Below are positions 8,222-16,439 of a stretch of DNA of 64,000 nt, in pieces (position 1 is the stretch's first letter; each line of letters starts with the position of its first letter). The notes below the pieces were generated by a model. The model ran no database searches. It worked only from the letters and a program-made list of their open reading frames with translations, and was not told the DNA's origin. Both the position numbers and the translations under genes were made by a program. This DNA is from Paenibacillus terricola (GTDB lineage Bacteria; Bacillota; Bacilli; Paenibacillales; Paenibacillaceae), in assembly GCF_014779765.1 (NCBI RefSeq), contig NZ_JACXZA010000001.1, positions 1,488,001 through 1,552,000 on the forward strand, written 5' to 3'.

Positions 8222-9703
8222 CTACCCACCAAGACGAATTTGATTAATCGCTTGCGCCAAAATATCCATCGTTCGATTGGATTCCGCAAGCGTATTAGCC
8301 GCTCCGCCAACTTCGATTAATGCGCTGTTAGATGAGTAGTTCTGGTTATACCATCCGTTGCCCACGCTTTTATCTTTATAGTAAATTCCTCTGGATAGTC
8401 CAGGGTATTTGGCCGTAACCAATGCTTGTACCTTCTTGGCGAAGGCATCATTTTGTTTCCAATTCGGATTCTCAAGCCCGATTACGAAATACAATTTGGC
8501 ATAACTCGTGCCGCGAATGGTGGCTGTCGTCGCGCTTCTTGAACTCGTATCGCGATGAATATCGAACAAGTATTTGATCTGCGGATGCAGAGCAAGTTGA
8601 TTGATGATGGATTTCTCGGAATAAATATACGATTTCGCATAATTGAATTGGCTGCCATAGATCGATTCATAGTCGTACGAGGTCTGATAAACCTCCGCGC
8701 CCATCGCTTGCAGTACACCAGCCAATCGAGCCCCTAACATCGTGACATTGGTCGTCTTATTGAACGCATAATCAGAATTCTTCACGCCCGGTAACTCGGG
8801 GATCCACGATTCTTGATCATGCGAATGGTAAATATAAATCGCTGACTTCGAAGCCGTGTTGTCGGATGCAGCCGAAGCCAAGCGAATGACCAATTTGGAA
8901 GCATCGCCGGTGTTCTGGATCTGATAGCTCACTTTCTGTTTCAAATCCGCTATGACTCGAATGGTCGAGGATTCCGAATTATTCATTATGTAACTGATAT
9001 TCGAAATATACGGGTTGTTGGAAGCAATGTCGGATACGACACCCGCCGTATTATCTATAGGCTGACTGATAGCGCCATTAAACGTTACCCCTGGCAGATC
9101 AATGACTAGGCGATCTGGATTGGTTAAGACGGACACACTAGGCGAGAAGCTCCCATCGGTAGCAATCGTCAATAGGTTATTGATCATCTGAATCGATTGC
9201 AGTGCTGGATACTGATCTGGCGGTAATTCAGGCACATCCGGATCGACGGCTGGATCGCTGCCGGACACATCGCTATTGGTTCTCCACAGACTAACTGCAT
9301 ATGTCGACGCATCCCACTTCACGATAAGACCAAAGTTTTCAGCAACGAAACGAATCGGAAGCAGCGTTACGCCATCAATGACGATCGGGGCTTGCTCCAG
9401 CGACTTCGTTGTTCCGTTAAGAATCGCATAGGAACCGTTAATCGGCAGTACGATTGTCGTAGTATCGTCTGAGACAGTAGCAATCTGGCTTTTCTTATCC
9501 CAATTTACGTTAGCGCCTAGACCTTCCGCGATGACACGTAAAGGCACCATCGTCGTCTGATTGATCAGACGGGGAGCAACCGACGAGCTTAGTTTCTGAC
9601 CATCAAGATACAATTTGATCGTTGGAGATGCAGCATGGGAAGTCGGAAGATTAATAGAGAGTACGAGCAATAGCGACAATAAAGCAATAATCGTTCTTTT
9701 CAT
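8222..9703 (-). CDS. secreted SpoIIP-type peptidoglycan hydrolase with stalk and AMIN domains
   Basis: 493 residues. A signal peptide (MKRTIIALLSLLLVLSINL, cut near SHA-AS) is followed by a copper-amine-oxidase-N 'stalk' domain (residues about 28-140, with two TMVPLRVIAEGLG-like repeats), a Pro/Asp linker, an AMIN wall-targeting domain (about 165-275) and a SpoIIP domain (about 288-490) with IYIYHSHDQESW, LGARLAGVLQAMGAEV and LFDIHRDTS. SpoIIP cleaves peptidoglycan during engulfment in Bacillus; there it is membrane-anchored without these N-terminal domains. ATG 9703 is preferred because of GAGG spacing; 9706 is also possible. It is probably monocistronic. Confidence 0.85.
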   Translation of the reverse strand: MKRTIIALLSLLLVLSINLPTSHAASPTIKLYLDGQKLSSSVAPRLINQTTMVPLRVIAEGLGANVNWDKKSQIATVSDDTTTIVLPINGSYAILNGTTKSLEQAPIVIDGVTLLPIRFVAENFGLIVKWDASTYAVSLWRTNSDVSGSDPAVDPDVPELPPDQYPALQSIQMINNLLTIATDGSFSPSVSVLTNPDRLVIDLPGVTFNGAISQPIDNTAGVVSDIASNNPYISNISYIMNNSESSTIRVIADLKQKVSYQIQNTGDASKLVIRLASAASDNTASKSAIYIYHSHDQESWIPELPGVKNSDYAFNKTTNVTMLGARLAGVLQAMGAEVYQTSYDYESIYGSQFNYAKSYIYSEKSIINQLALHPQIKYLFDIHRDTSSRSATTATIRGTSYAKLYFVIGLENPNWKQNDAFAKKVQALVTAKYPGLSRGIYYKDKSVGNGWYNQNYSSNSALIEVGGAANTLAESNRTMDILAQAINQIRLGG

Positions 9704-9833
9704 CATCCACCTCTAGTCTTGTTGTTCAAATCTAGTAATTTCGTGTATCGCTGCAAAAAAACGCAAGCCTCTTAAAAATAAGAAACTTTCGCCAATTTAT
9801 CAATGCTATATTTCTGGTAATGAATTTGTTGCA

Positions 9834-9862
9834 TTTGATAGTAACAAAGTGATATTATCAAA
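9834..9862. promoter_or_regulatory. 29-bp imperfect palindrome, candidate operator of the Nudix/wHTH regulator
   Basis: TTTGATA (9834-9840) and TATCAAA (9856-9862) are perfect arms. Inner positions are also symmetric (TA and CA against TG and TA), so 11 of 14 base pairs match around a 1-base centre. It lies 28 bp before the regulator gene and overlaps a TATTAT-like -10, an autoregulatory position. Confidence 0.5.
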
Positions 9863-9890
9863 ATAATACTAAGATAAAGGGCGGACTTGA

Positions 9891-10781
9891 ATGGAACCAT
9901 TAGATCGGGACGGACTAACGGAACGTGAATTTCTAGAACGATATCAGGTGGGAGATTATGAACGTCCATCGGTTGCGGTAGACATGGTGATCTTTGCGGT
10001 TACGGAGTCAGACGAGAATAACTATCGCAAGCTGCCGGAGAAAGAATTGAGAATTTTGCTTATCCAACGAGGCGGTCACCCGTTCCTTGATCAATGGGCA
10101 CTGCCAGGCGGATTCGTGAGACCGAACGAAACAACGGAGCAAGCAGCAGCAAGGGAACTGAAAGAAGAAACAGGCGTGGACAATGTGTATTTAGAGCAGT
10201 TATATACATTCAGTGATATTGGCCGGGATCCGCGCACCTGGGTGATGAGCTGTTCCTACCTTGCATTGATTATTGGCGATTTATTGCAGGTACAAGCAGG
10301 AGATGACGCGGCTAATGCGGCTTGGTTCAAAGTATCATATCGGCTCTTGAAGGAGTACAAGGAACGAATGGATGGCGGATACGTTCACAAATCGCAGCAA
10401 GAGCTGAGATTAAGTTCAGATCATGCAGAATTAAAAGCAATCGTAGAGTGGACTGTGACTGTTACGGAAACGTCGACCAAGACCACGTATGCCATTGTAT
10501 CTAATGAAGGACTTGCGTTCGACCATGCTAAGATCATTGCTTTCGCTATCGAGCGATTGAGGGGCAAGGTGAATGATACCGATATTGCGCTTCATCTTAT
10601 GCCGAAGTTGTTTACGTTAACTGATTTGCAGCAGGTGTATGAGGTCATATTGGGCAAAGAGCTGTTGAAGGCTGCTTTCCGGCGCAAAGTCGCCAATCTC
10701 GTGATAGAGACGGACCATTATACGGAGAATGCAGGTCACCGTCCATCCCGCCTATATCGAAGGAACATGGAGGTGTTGTGA
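9891..10781 (+). CDS. NrtR-like regulator: Nudix domain with C-terminal winged helix
   Basis: 296 residues. The Nudix domain (about 25-165) has a complete Nudix box (GGFVRPNETTEQAAARELK then EETGV). The C-terminal part (LMPKLFTLTDLQQVYEVILG, then KAAFRRKV) is the winged helix of NrtR-type regulators, which sense ADP-ribose and repress NAD genes. Because the box is intact, the protein may also hydrolyse ADP-ribose. Its stop codon is directly followed by the NADAR start, and a PARG-like gene overlaps next, so it heads an operon for ADP-ribose metabolism. A palindrome lies in its promoter. Confidence 0.85.
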   Translation: MEPLDRDGLTEREFLERYQVGDYERPSVAVDMVIFAVTESDENNYRKLPEKELRILLIQRGGHPFLDQWALPGGFVRPNETTEQAAARELKEETGVDNVYLEQLYTFSDIGRDPRTWVMSCSYLALIIGDLLQVQAGDDAANAAWFKVSYRLLKEYKERMDGGYVHKSQQELRLSSDHAELKAIVEWTVTVTETSTKTTYAIVSNEGLAFDHAKIIAFAIERLRGKVNDTDIALHLMPKLFTLTDLQQVYEVILGKELLKAAFRRKVANLVIETDHYTENAGHRPSRLYRRNMEVL

Positions 10782-11351
10782 ATGATTTATAACCTTACTC
10801 GATTGCGTCAGGCTTACACCGCAGGAGAGAAGCATACATTTCTATTATTTTGGGGGCATACGCCTTCGAGAGACGGAAGGATTGGCAAAAGCTGCTTCAG
10901 CCAGTGGTGGAACAGTCCTTTCGAAGTGGAAGGAGTCCGATACTCCTGTACGGAGCAGTATATGATGGCCGAAAAAGCACGATTATTCAAAGACAACGAA
11001 GTGATGAAGGCGATTCTGAAGTCTTCTAATCCCAAAGAGATGAAGGCGCTTGGTCGTGCAGTGCGAAATTTCAATAGCGACGTCTGGGACCGCCAATGCT
11101 ATGAGATCGTGAAGCGAGGAAACTTGGCGAAGTTCTCGCAGAACCCGAGCCTTAGAGATTATTTGATTTCGACGAGACGCGCTATACTTGTTGAAGCAAG
11201 CCCCTATGACCGGATTTGGGGAATTGGGATGGGGGAAGCGGATCCGAATGCGAATAATCCAATGAAGTGGAAGGGGTCCAATTTGCTAGGTTTTGCATTG
11301 ACCGAGATACGTGATCAACTATTATTAGCTAGTGAGGTGGAATCGATATGA
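10782..11351 (+). CDS. NADAR family protein (YbiA-like)
   Basis: 189 residues with the family hallmarks FSQWWNSPFEVEGVRYSCTE, the following QYMMAEKARLF segment, a WGIGMGE loop and a C-terminal KGSNLLGFAL. NADAR proteins are N-glycosidases: some remove ADP-ribose from guanine in DNA or RNA (the antitoxin activity paired with DarT1-type toxins), others act on riboflavin intermediates. The start codon touches the stop of the Nudix/wHTH regulator and the stop overlaps the next start (ATGA), so translation is coupled. No DarT-like toxin is present in the window. Confidence 0.85.
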   Translation: MIYNLTRLRQAYTAGEKHTFLLFWGHTPSRDGRIGKSCFSQWWNSPFEVEGVRYSCTEQYMMAEKARLFKDNEVMKAILKSSNPKEMKALGRAVRNFNSDVWDRQCYEIVKRGNLAKFSQNPSLRDYLISTRRAILVEASPYDRIWGIGMGEADPNANNPMKWKGSNLLGFALTEIRDQLLLASEVESI

Positions 11352-12169
11352 ATCGTAAAGAAATTGCGCAAGAAACCTTGAGGATTCAACAGCAAGGATA
11401 CTATGACTATCAGGGGCTTCGAATTGATATTGCTGAGTCGCAGCGATATTCGGAGCACAATAGCCAACTGATTACTCCCGAAGAAGGGAATGACTGGCTA
11501 AGAGATTTCCAACCGTCAGGACAGAATAGTCAAGCGCAATGTGCAGTTTCCAACGAAGCGACGGTTAAAGCGCTCCTTAATTATGCGAATGATCGTATCG
11601 GGCAAGTTGGCGTTCTGAACTTTGCAAGCGCTAAGAACCCCGGCGGTGGGTTTCTGAATGGCGCAATGGCGCAGGAGGAGAGTTTGGCAGCATCCAGTGG
11701 ACTGTATGGGACATTGCTGACTCACCCTAGCTATTATGATAGTAATCGCGCTTTTCGTTCTATGATGTATACGGATCATGCGATCTACTCGCCTGAAGTC
11801 GTTTTCTTCCGGGATGAGAGATTTAACCTGATTAAGAAGCCCGTAGCTGCCTCGGTGCTGACGCTGCCGGCAGTCAATTATGGTCAAGTCTTGCTTAAAG
11901 GCGAGGACAGTCAATTGGCAGAGCGAGTCATGAAAAACCGCATGCGACTGGCATTAGCGATTTTTGCGCATTTTGGGAACAAGCATCTTGTCTTAGGAGC
12001 GTACGGCTGCGGTGTATTCCGCAATGATCCTGCGACAATTGCCCGTTGGTGGCACGAGTTGTTGAACGACGAGGGTTATGGGACATATTTCACGGAGATT
12101 CGATTTGCTGTTCTGGATTCGAAAGACGGGAAGTGTATCCGCGCATTCGAGCAACAATTTGTTCGTTAA
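11348..12169 (+). CDS. PARG-like macrodomain protein (TIGR02452 type)
   Basis: 273 residues. NPGGGFLNGAMAQEESLAAS carries the GGG-x(6-8)-QEE signature of bacterial-type poly(ADP-ribose) glycohydrolases, which release ADP-ribose by cutting the ribosyl bond. The macrodomain continues to the C-terminal LVLGAYGCGVFRNDP segment, typical of the microbial PARG family. It overlaps the NADAR gene by 4 bases. Together the operon can sense, release and degrade ADP-ribose. The modified macromolecule is unknown. Confidence 0.85.
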   Translation: MNRKEIAQETLRIQQQGYYDYQGLRIDIAESQRYSEHNSQLITPEEGNDWLRDFQPSGQNSQAQCAVSNEATVKALLNYANDRIGQVGVLNFASAKNPGGGFLNGAMAQEESLAASSGLYGTLLTHPSYYDSNRAFRSMMYTDHAIYSPEVVFFRDERFNLIKKPVAASVLTLPAVNYGQVLLKGEDSQLAERVMKNRMRLALAIFAHFGNKHLVLGAYGCGVFRNDPATIARWWHELLNDEGYGTYFTEIRFAVLDSKDGKCIRAFEQQFVR

Positions 12170-12230
12170 GAGCTCTTATTTACAGTCGGTTATTCCGCTG
12201 TGACTAAGGGCTTTTTCTTATGACAACGAA

Positions 12231-12251
12231 ACTTTCCAGCTGCTGGAAAGT
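12231..12251. promoter_or_regulatory. perfect 21-bp palindrome (10-1-10)
   Basis: ACTTTCCAGC and GCTGGAAAGT are exact complements around a single T. It lies 43 bp before the unknown gene at 12295 and touches a TATAAG that could be a -10. No T run follows on either strand, so an operator is more likely than a terminator. Confidence 0.5.
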
Positions 12252-12294
12252 ATAAGGATGTGGTGGTGCAAACGGTATAGGTTCGCATCAAACT

Positions 12295-12795
12295 GTGAAT
12301 ATGACGGATGCAGAACTGTTTTATAACTCGTTCAATAGTGAACAGGTTTACGCAGCGAAGAGACAACGATGGAGCATTGAAGCCTCTCAATCGCCATACC
12401 AGCCAGCTGAAGCAGAGAAGCATGCACGTGAAAGACTACATTCGTGGCTGTTAGACCATATTCCAATGCCTACAATTACGAATCCGTATCAATACGTTCA
12501 GAACGTTAGATTGGAGCGGGAGCGCAAGGTTACGGTTCAAACACAAGATGGACTCGGAGTAACGACGCCTCTTCTTAATGGAGAAGAGCACATCTCGTTC
12601 CCGATTTCCAAATCTGCTGCGCCTGATTTGAATATATTTCAGATCTACATGAGTGACGCGCCTATGTCCTCGCGATTAGCCATAATAAGAGACATTCAGC
12701 TCAATTATGTACTGCAGGATAAACCTAAGCTGCATGATATTGTCGTGAAGACATTGAACAAGTTGAACTTTACGGATGAGGCCTGGAGAACTTAA
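12295..12795 (+). CDS. hypothetical protein
   Basis: 166 residues, soluble, no signal peptide or membrane segment. I do not recognise a family. The N-terminal part is polar and helical (AELFYNSFNSEQVYAAKRQR), the middle is beta-like (RKVTVQTQDGLGVTTPLL, then HISFPISKSAAP) and the C-terminus helical. The start is uncertain: GTG 12295 or ATG 12301, neither with a good ribosome site, and the frame is open back to 12256. It lies behind a perfect palindrome 126 bp after the ADP-ribose operon, and may or may not be linked to it. Confidence 0.6.
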   Translation: MNMTDAELFYNSFNSEQVYAAKRQRWSIEASQSPYQPAEAEKHARERLHSWLLDHIPMPTITNPYQYVQNVRLERERKVTVQTQDGLGVTTPLLNGEEHISFPISKSAAPDLNIFQIYMSDAPMSSRLAIIRDIQLNYVLQDKPKLHDIVVKTLNKLNFTDEAWRT

Positions 12796-12874
12796 AAGGA
12801 AATAGATGAATGATTCGGAAGTGAGCTTGTCGAATGAATCTGAATCAGAGGTTGAATGAAATTGAATGGTATAC

Positions 12875-12900
12875 AAAATGCCGCCGACGGGCGGCATTTT
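12875..12900. terminator. bidirectional terminator
   Basis: AAAATGCCGCC and GGCGGCATTTT are perfect 11-bp arms with a 4-base loop, between the converging unknown gene and TetR gene. Confidence 0.8.
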
Positions 12901-12923
12901 GCTTGTTCTCAAGGGAACTCATC

Positions 12924-13502
12924 TCACCGGGAACGAATCCCTTCGATTGCGTAATGAACTAGCTGATGCACATATTCATCGTCCAGTGTCATGCCAGTCA
13001 CAAGCAATCGGTATATAATCGGTCCGTAAATGAGATCGATACAGACCTCGATGTCGAGGTCTTGTTGAAACTCCCCGAGCCGGATCGCTTTCTCGATCAA
13101 GCCCCTTGCTTCAAGACGGCGGGGGCGGAAGTAGCGCGTCCGATATGCTTCGGCTAGTCCAGAATCAAATTGTCCCTCGCCCAATAGCTGCTTGATGATC
13201 GTTCCTTCTTGACTCGTTAGGAAGCGAGTCAAATTCGTCGCATGCGTGACAATATCTTGAATAGCTGAATCCGTATCCGGCACGGGTAATCGGGCAGTCG
13301 CGGCATAGAGGAAGCCGTCCATGATGACCGCTGCTTTGTTCGGCCACCATTTGTAGATGGTGGCTTTGCTGACTTGCGCTCGTTCGGCAATTTTATCTAC
13401 TGTGACGGCTTGGAAGCCGGATTCCAATAATAGTTCATAGGATGCGGAGAGAATAGCGTTCTGTGCTTCTACGTTACGAGGTCTGCCTCTGTGGCCGCTC
13501 AT
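12924..13502 (-). CDS. TetR family transcriptional regulator
   Basis: 192 residues. The N-terminal helix-turn-helix is typical (TVDKIAERAQVSKATIYKWW); the C-terminal ligand domain includes the GEGQFD and YRTRYFRPRR region seen in TetR_C_11-like members. ATG 13502 has a good AAAGGTGA site; an in-frame GTG at 13514 is less likely. It is divergent from an MFS transporter, and the 250-bp gap holds at least two inverted repeats, so it most likely represses both genes and responds to a transported toxic compound. Confidence 0.9.
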   Translation of the reverse strand: MSGHRGRPRNVEAQNAILSASYELLLESGFQAVTVDKIAERAQVSKATIYKWWPNKAAVIMDGFLYAATARLPVPDTDSAIQDIVTHATNLTRFLTSQEGTIIKQLLGEGQFDSGLAEAYRTRYFRPRRLEARGLIEKAIRLGEFQQDLDIEVCIDLIYGPIIYRLLVTGMTLDDEYVHQLVHYAIEGIRSR

Positions 13503-13610
13503 CTGTATCGTCACCTTTCGTTCAGCCGATTCATATCGTCACTGAATAGAAACTGTACGTTTAGTATATCAACTCCGATCGGAAAATAAAACCGAAAATG
13601 CCTATTTACA

Positions 13611-13668
13611 AAACTGAACGATCAGTTTAGTATATGGATATCGAATTACTAAACGGCACGTTCAGTAA
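13611..13668. promoter_or_regulatory. two related inverted repeats, candidate TetR operators
   Basis: AAACTGA-ACGA-TCAGTTT at 13611-13628 is a perfect inverted repeat. TTACTAAACG-GCA-CGTTCAGTAA at 13646-13668 has one mismatch. A third partly symmetric ACTGTACGTTTAGT lies at 13552-13565. All share ACTGAACG-like half-sites and lie between the divergent TetR and MFS genes. Confidence 0.6.
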
Positions 13669-13758
13669 ATGAGTCAGAAAGAAAAAGTCGTCCAAAGACA
13701 CCAAGAGTGAACGGTAACATCGCTTGGCCCATTTTATAGAAATAAGGAGTTGTCGGAT

Positions 13759-14964
13759 ATGAGTGAGAGAGAAAGAAAAGCAATTGGCGCGACCGTAACG
13801 ATTCCAACATGGCTCATGTTTCTTCTAGCCGCTGCATGCGGAATTATTGCCGCTAATCTCTACTATGCCCAGCCTTTAATCGGCATCATACGTTCTTCCA
13901 TTGGATTGTCAGCGAGCAGCGCGGGGTATATCGTTACGTTGACGCAGATCGGATATGTAGTGGGATTGCTATTTATCGTACCGATGGGAGATATCGTTGA
14001 GAATCGTAAGCTCGTTGTCGTGTCGCTGCTGCTTACAAGCGCTGCACTTGCGGTTACAGCTGTATCGAAACAATCGGTGCCATTCCTGGCGGCTTCATTC
14101 GTTATTGGATTGGGATCGGTGGCAGCGCAGGTGCTGGTGCCTTTCGCATCGTACCTCGCGGATGAAGCGTCACGCGGCCGCGTTGTTGGCAATGTGATGA
14201 GCGGGCTGCTGCTTGGCATTATGCTTGCGCGTCCATTATCGAGCTTATTGGCTGACCTGTTTGGTTGGCACACGGTATTCGCTGTATCGGCTGTAGCGAT
14301 TTTACTATTGGCCGTCGTTCTATCGAAGGCGCTACCCGCAAGAAAACCGACTTCAACGACTCGATATACAGAACTGCTTAGTTCCTTGTGGCACTTACTG
14401 CGAACGACTCCGATCTTGCGGCGCCGGGCAGCGTACCATGCCTGCGTATTCGCAACCTTCAGCTTGTTCTGGACAGTTGTCCCGCTCAGGTTATCCAGTT
14501 CAGTCTTTCATTTCTCGCAAAAGGAAATCGCGTTGTTCGCTCTTGTAGGCGTTGCCGGAGCAATCGCAGCACCAATTGGCGGACGGTTGGCGGACCGTGG
14601 GTGGACGAAACCGGCAACAGGAATTGCCCTCGTAACGGTTATCATATCGATGGTGCTGCCTCTCGTATTCCAAGTAGGCTCGACTTGGGGAATCATCATT
14701 CTTGTTATATCTGCAATTGTGTTGGATGCTGGGGTATCGGCAAACCTAGTTCTGGCGCAGCGGACGCTGTTCTCCTTGAATCCTGCTATTCGCAGCCGTT
14801 TGAATGGACTGTTCATGGCGATGTTCTTCATGGGCGGAGCCGTTGGTTCTGCAGTTGGAGGCTGGGCTTATGCCAATGTCAGCTGGAGCGTTGTATTAAT
14901 CATTGGCATGGCGTTTCCCATCGTTGCTTTCCTCTATTACCTGACAGAGCTGAAGGGGAAATAA
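13759..14964 (+). CDS. MFS transporter
   Basis: 401 residues with about 12 membrane helices. The conserved MFS loop 2-3 segment is recognisable as [16 protein letters not shown], and [12 protein letters not shown] in helix 1 is typical of sugar or drug efflux carriers of the YnfM/AraJ type. ATG 13759 is 9 bases after AAGGAG; the TTG at 13750 is not favoured. It is divergent from a TetR gene with operators between them, which suggests inducible export of a toxic compound. Confidence 0.85.
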   Translation: MSERERKAIGATVTIPTWLMFLLAAACGIIAANLYYAQPLIGIIRSSIGLSASSAGYIVTLTQIGYVVGLLFIVPMGDIVENRKLVVVSLLLTSAALAVTAVSKQSVPFLAASFVIGLGSVAAQVLVPFASYLADEASRGRVVGNVMSGLLLGIMLARPLSSLLADLFGWHTVFAVSAVAILLLAVVLSKALPARKPTSTTRYTELLSSLWHLLRTTPILRRRAAYHACVFATFSLFWTVVPLRLSSSVFHFSQKEIALFALVGVAGAIAAPIGGRLADRGWTKPATGIALVTVIISMVLPLVFQVGSTWGIIILVISAIVLDAGVSANLVLAQRTLFSLNPAIRSRLNGLFMAMFFMGGAVGSAVGGWAYANVSWSVVLIIGMAFPIVAFLYYLTELKGK

Positions 14965-14985
14965 TTGGGATCGATTAAAGTGAAG

Positions 14986-15014
14986 CCTCGGCATGAAAGT
15001 GCTGAGGTTTTTTT
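14986..15014 (+). terminator. rho-independent terminator
   Basis: CCTCGGCA and TGCTGAGG pair around TGAAAG, followed by seven T. It ends the MFS gene. Confidence 0.8.
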
Positions 15015-15037
15015 CGTATTCGCACGAATAAATTCTG

Positions 15038-15089
15038 TTGACATGACACTATTTGGTGTCCTATAATAAAAACGACACCAAATGGTGTC
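15038..15089 (+). promoter_or_regulatory. strong promoter with two operator copies (DoxX gene)
   Basis: TTGACA (15038-15043) and TATAAT (15062-15067) are perfect consensus hexamers 18 bases apart. GACACTA-TT-TGGTGTC (15045-15060) fills the spacer and GACACCA-AA-TGGTGTC (15074-15089) covers the start region. The second copy is a perfect 7-bp inverted repeat; the first has one mismatch. No regulator gene is adjacent. Confidence 0.75.
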
Positions 15090-15127
15090 TGATTACCGAG
15101 ATTAGAAATAAGGGGAGGAATAAGGTA

Positions 15128-15472
15128 ATGAATATCGTTTTTCTTATTTTGCAAAGTTTTCTGCTCGTCGCGATGGGATTCGGAGGCGTTACTAAGATTA
15201 CAGGCTCTAAGAATTGGGTGGACATCTTTGATTCGCTTAAGCTGCCGCAATGGTTCCGAGTGGTGACGGGAGTCGTTCAGATAGCGGGCGCTGTCGGACT
15301 CGTTATCGGGTATTGGAATCGGGATATTGCCGCATGGGCAGGTATTTGGCTTGGCATTACGATGTTGGTGGCATTCCTGCTGCATTTTCGAGTTAAGCAC
15401 CCAATTGGGCAAGCGGCGCCGGCGCTGTTACTCACGGTCATTTCAGCTGCTCTGGTTCTGATTCAAGCATAA
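15128..15472 (+). CDS. DoxX family membrane protein
   Basis: 114 residues with four membrane helices and the DoxX-type pattern GFGGVTKITGSKNWVDIF, then a second helix starting GVVQIAGAVGLVIGYW. DoxX-like proteins are linked to redox or thiol stress in several bacteria, and small ones are often under MarR or HxlR control. The start is ATG 15128 after AGGGGAGGAATAAGG. The consensus promoter with doubled operators says the gene is tightly repressed until induced. Confidence 0.8.
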   Translation: MNIVFLILQSFLLVAMGFGGVTKITGSKNWVDIFDSLKLPQWFRVVTGVVQIAGAVGLVIGYWNRDIAAWAGIWLGITMLVAFLLHFRVKHPIGQAAPALLLTVISAALVLIQA

Positions 15473-15526
15473 ATATATGAACAGCTGTGAAACGTATATG
15501 AAATTAATAAAACCAATAAGACCAAT

Positions 15527-15609
15527 GAAACCACTCTTCAATGTGAACGGTACCCCAACGGTTAGATACGATCTAACATTGGAGGTGCATTTCAAATGGG
15601 AGTGGTTTC
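15527..15609. repeat. nested inverted repeats in the gap between DoxX and VanZ-like genes
   Basis: GAAACCACTC (15527-15536) and GAGTGGTTTC (15600-15609) are perfect 10-bp outer arms. Inside, GTTAGA (15561-15566) and TCTAAC (15572-15577) form a second hairpin. It sits downstream of both converging genes. It could be a structured terminator or a small RNA; no clear T run is seen. Confidence 0.4.
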
Positions 15610-15629
15610 GTTTATTTGCGCATCTTATT

Positions 15630-16154
15630 TCAGCTCATAGCAGTTGCAGCTCTATCGGGTCCTACGATTTGCACTAGCAAATGGAAGAGCACGCAGCCCA
15701 GCATACCGCCAGTCGTATTCAGAATCAGATCGTCCACGTCAAAAGTACCGATGCTGCATATCAGCTGCGTACATTCCAGCAGCAAACATAGTGCGAAGGA
15801 TAACACGAATACGAATCCGTACATCCAGATGCCAAGCCTGCGGCCGTTCATCAGGAAAGGAATAAACATGCCGAATGGAATGAATAAGCCTACATTACCG
15901 TAGAATTGAATCGAATCGTACAGCGAATGGCTGTTCAGATTCTCCGAAATCGTCTGGAAAGGGATAAGATTCGCCATGTTCATTCGATATTGGATTCGGT
16001 CTAGGTCGGCTAATTCCCATTTGGCTTGTCGCAACAAAAACATGAGATCCACATGGCCGAACTTGAACAATATGATTTTCACCAAAATGTACATATATAC
16101 AACGAACAATACGGTTACCGGAATCGATCTTACTGCACTTGTACTTCTCATCAT
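15630..16154 (-). CDS. VanZ-like membrane protein
   Basis: 174 residues with about four membrane helices. The VanZ pattern is visible: NMANLIPFQTI after helix 1, NVGLFIPFGMFIPFL, then LECTQLICSIGTFDVDDLIL and NTTGG. VanZ-like proteins include teicoplanin-resistance VanZ, but most members are of unknown role at the membrane. There are no other van genes nearby. The start is ATG 16154 or 16151. Confidence 0.85.
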   Translation of the reverse strand: MMRSTSAVRSIPVTVLFVVYMYILVKIILFKFGHVDLMFLLRQAKWELADLDRIQYRMNMANLIPFQTISENLNSHSLYDSIQFYGNVGLFIPFGMFIPFLMNGRRLGIWMYGFVFVLSFALCLLLECTQLICSIGTFDVDDLILNTTGGMLGCVLFHLLVQIVGPDRAATAMS

Positions 16155-16439
16155 GCATCCCTGCCTTTCATTGAAACCAGTATAGAGCAGGGACTTAAAT
16201 TAAAAATAAGTAAATCCTTAAATATTCTTTAAACTGGAATATCATTTGGACTAACGAATATATTGAATTCTTGTCTCATGTTTAAAGGCCTATCTCTATT
16301 ATGCTCGATTGTCTAATAACTATGGTCAGTTGGCAAAACGGACATGATGACTGAAACTTCCTTCCTTATGCTATAGACGCGGCCACAAGCAGCCACTACA
16401 CTAGGTAACGTATATAGACTAGATAGGAGTTTTCATACT

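Noticed and set aside
15477-15903. Plus-strand open frames of 60-95 codons opposite the VanZ-like gene
   Set aside because: They overlap a convincing minus-strand membrane-protein gene and have no ribosome site.
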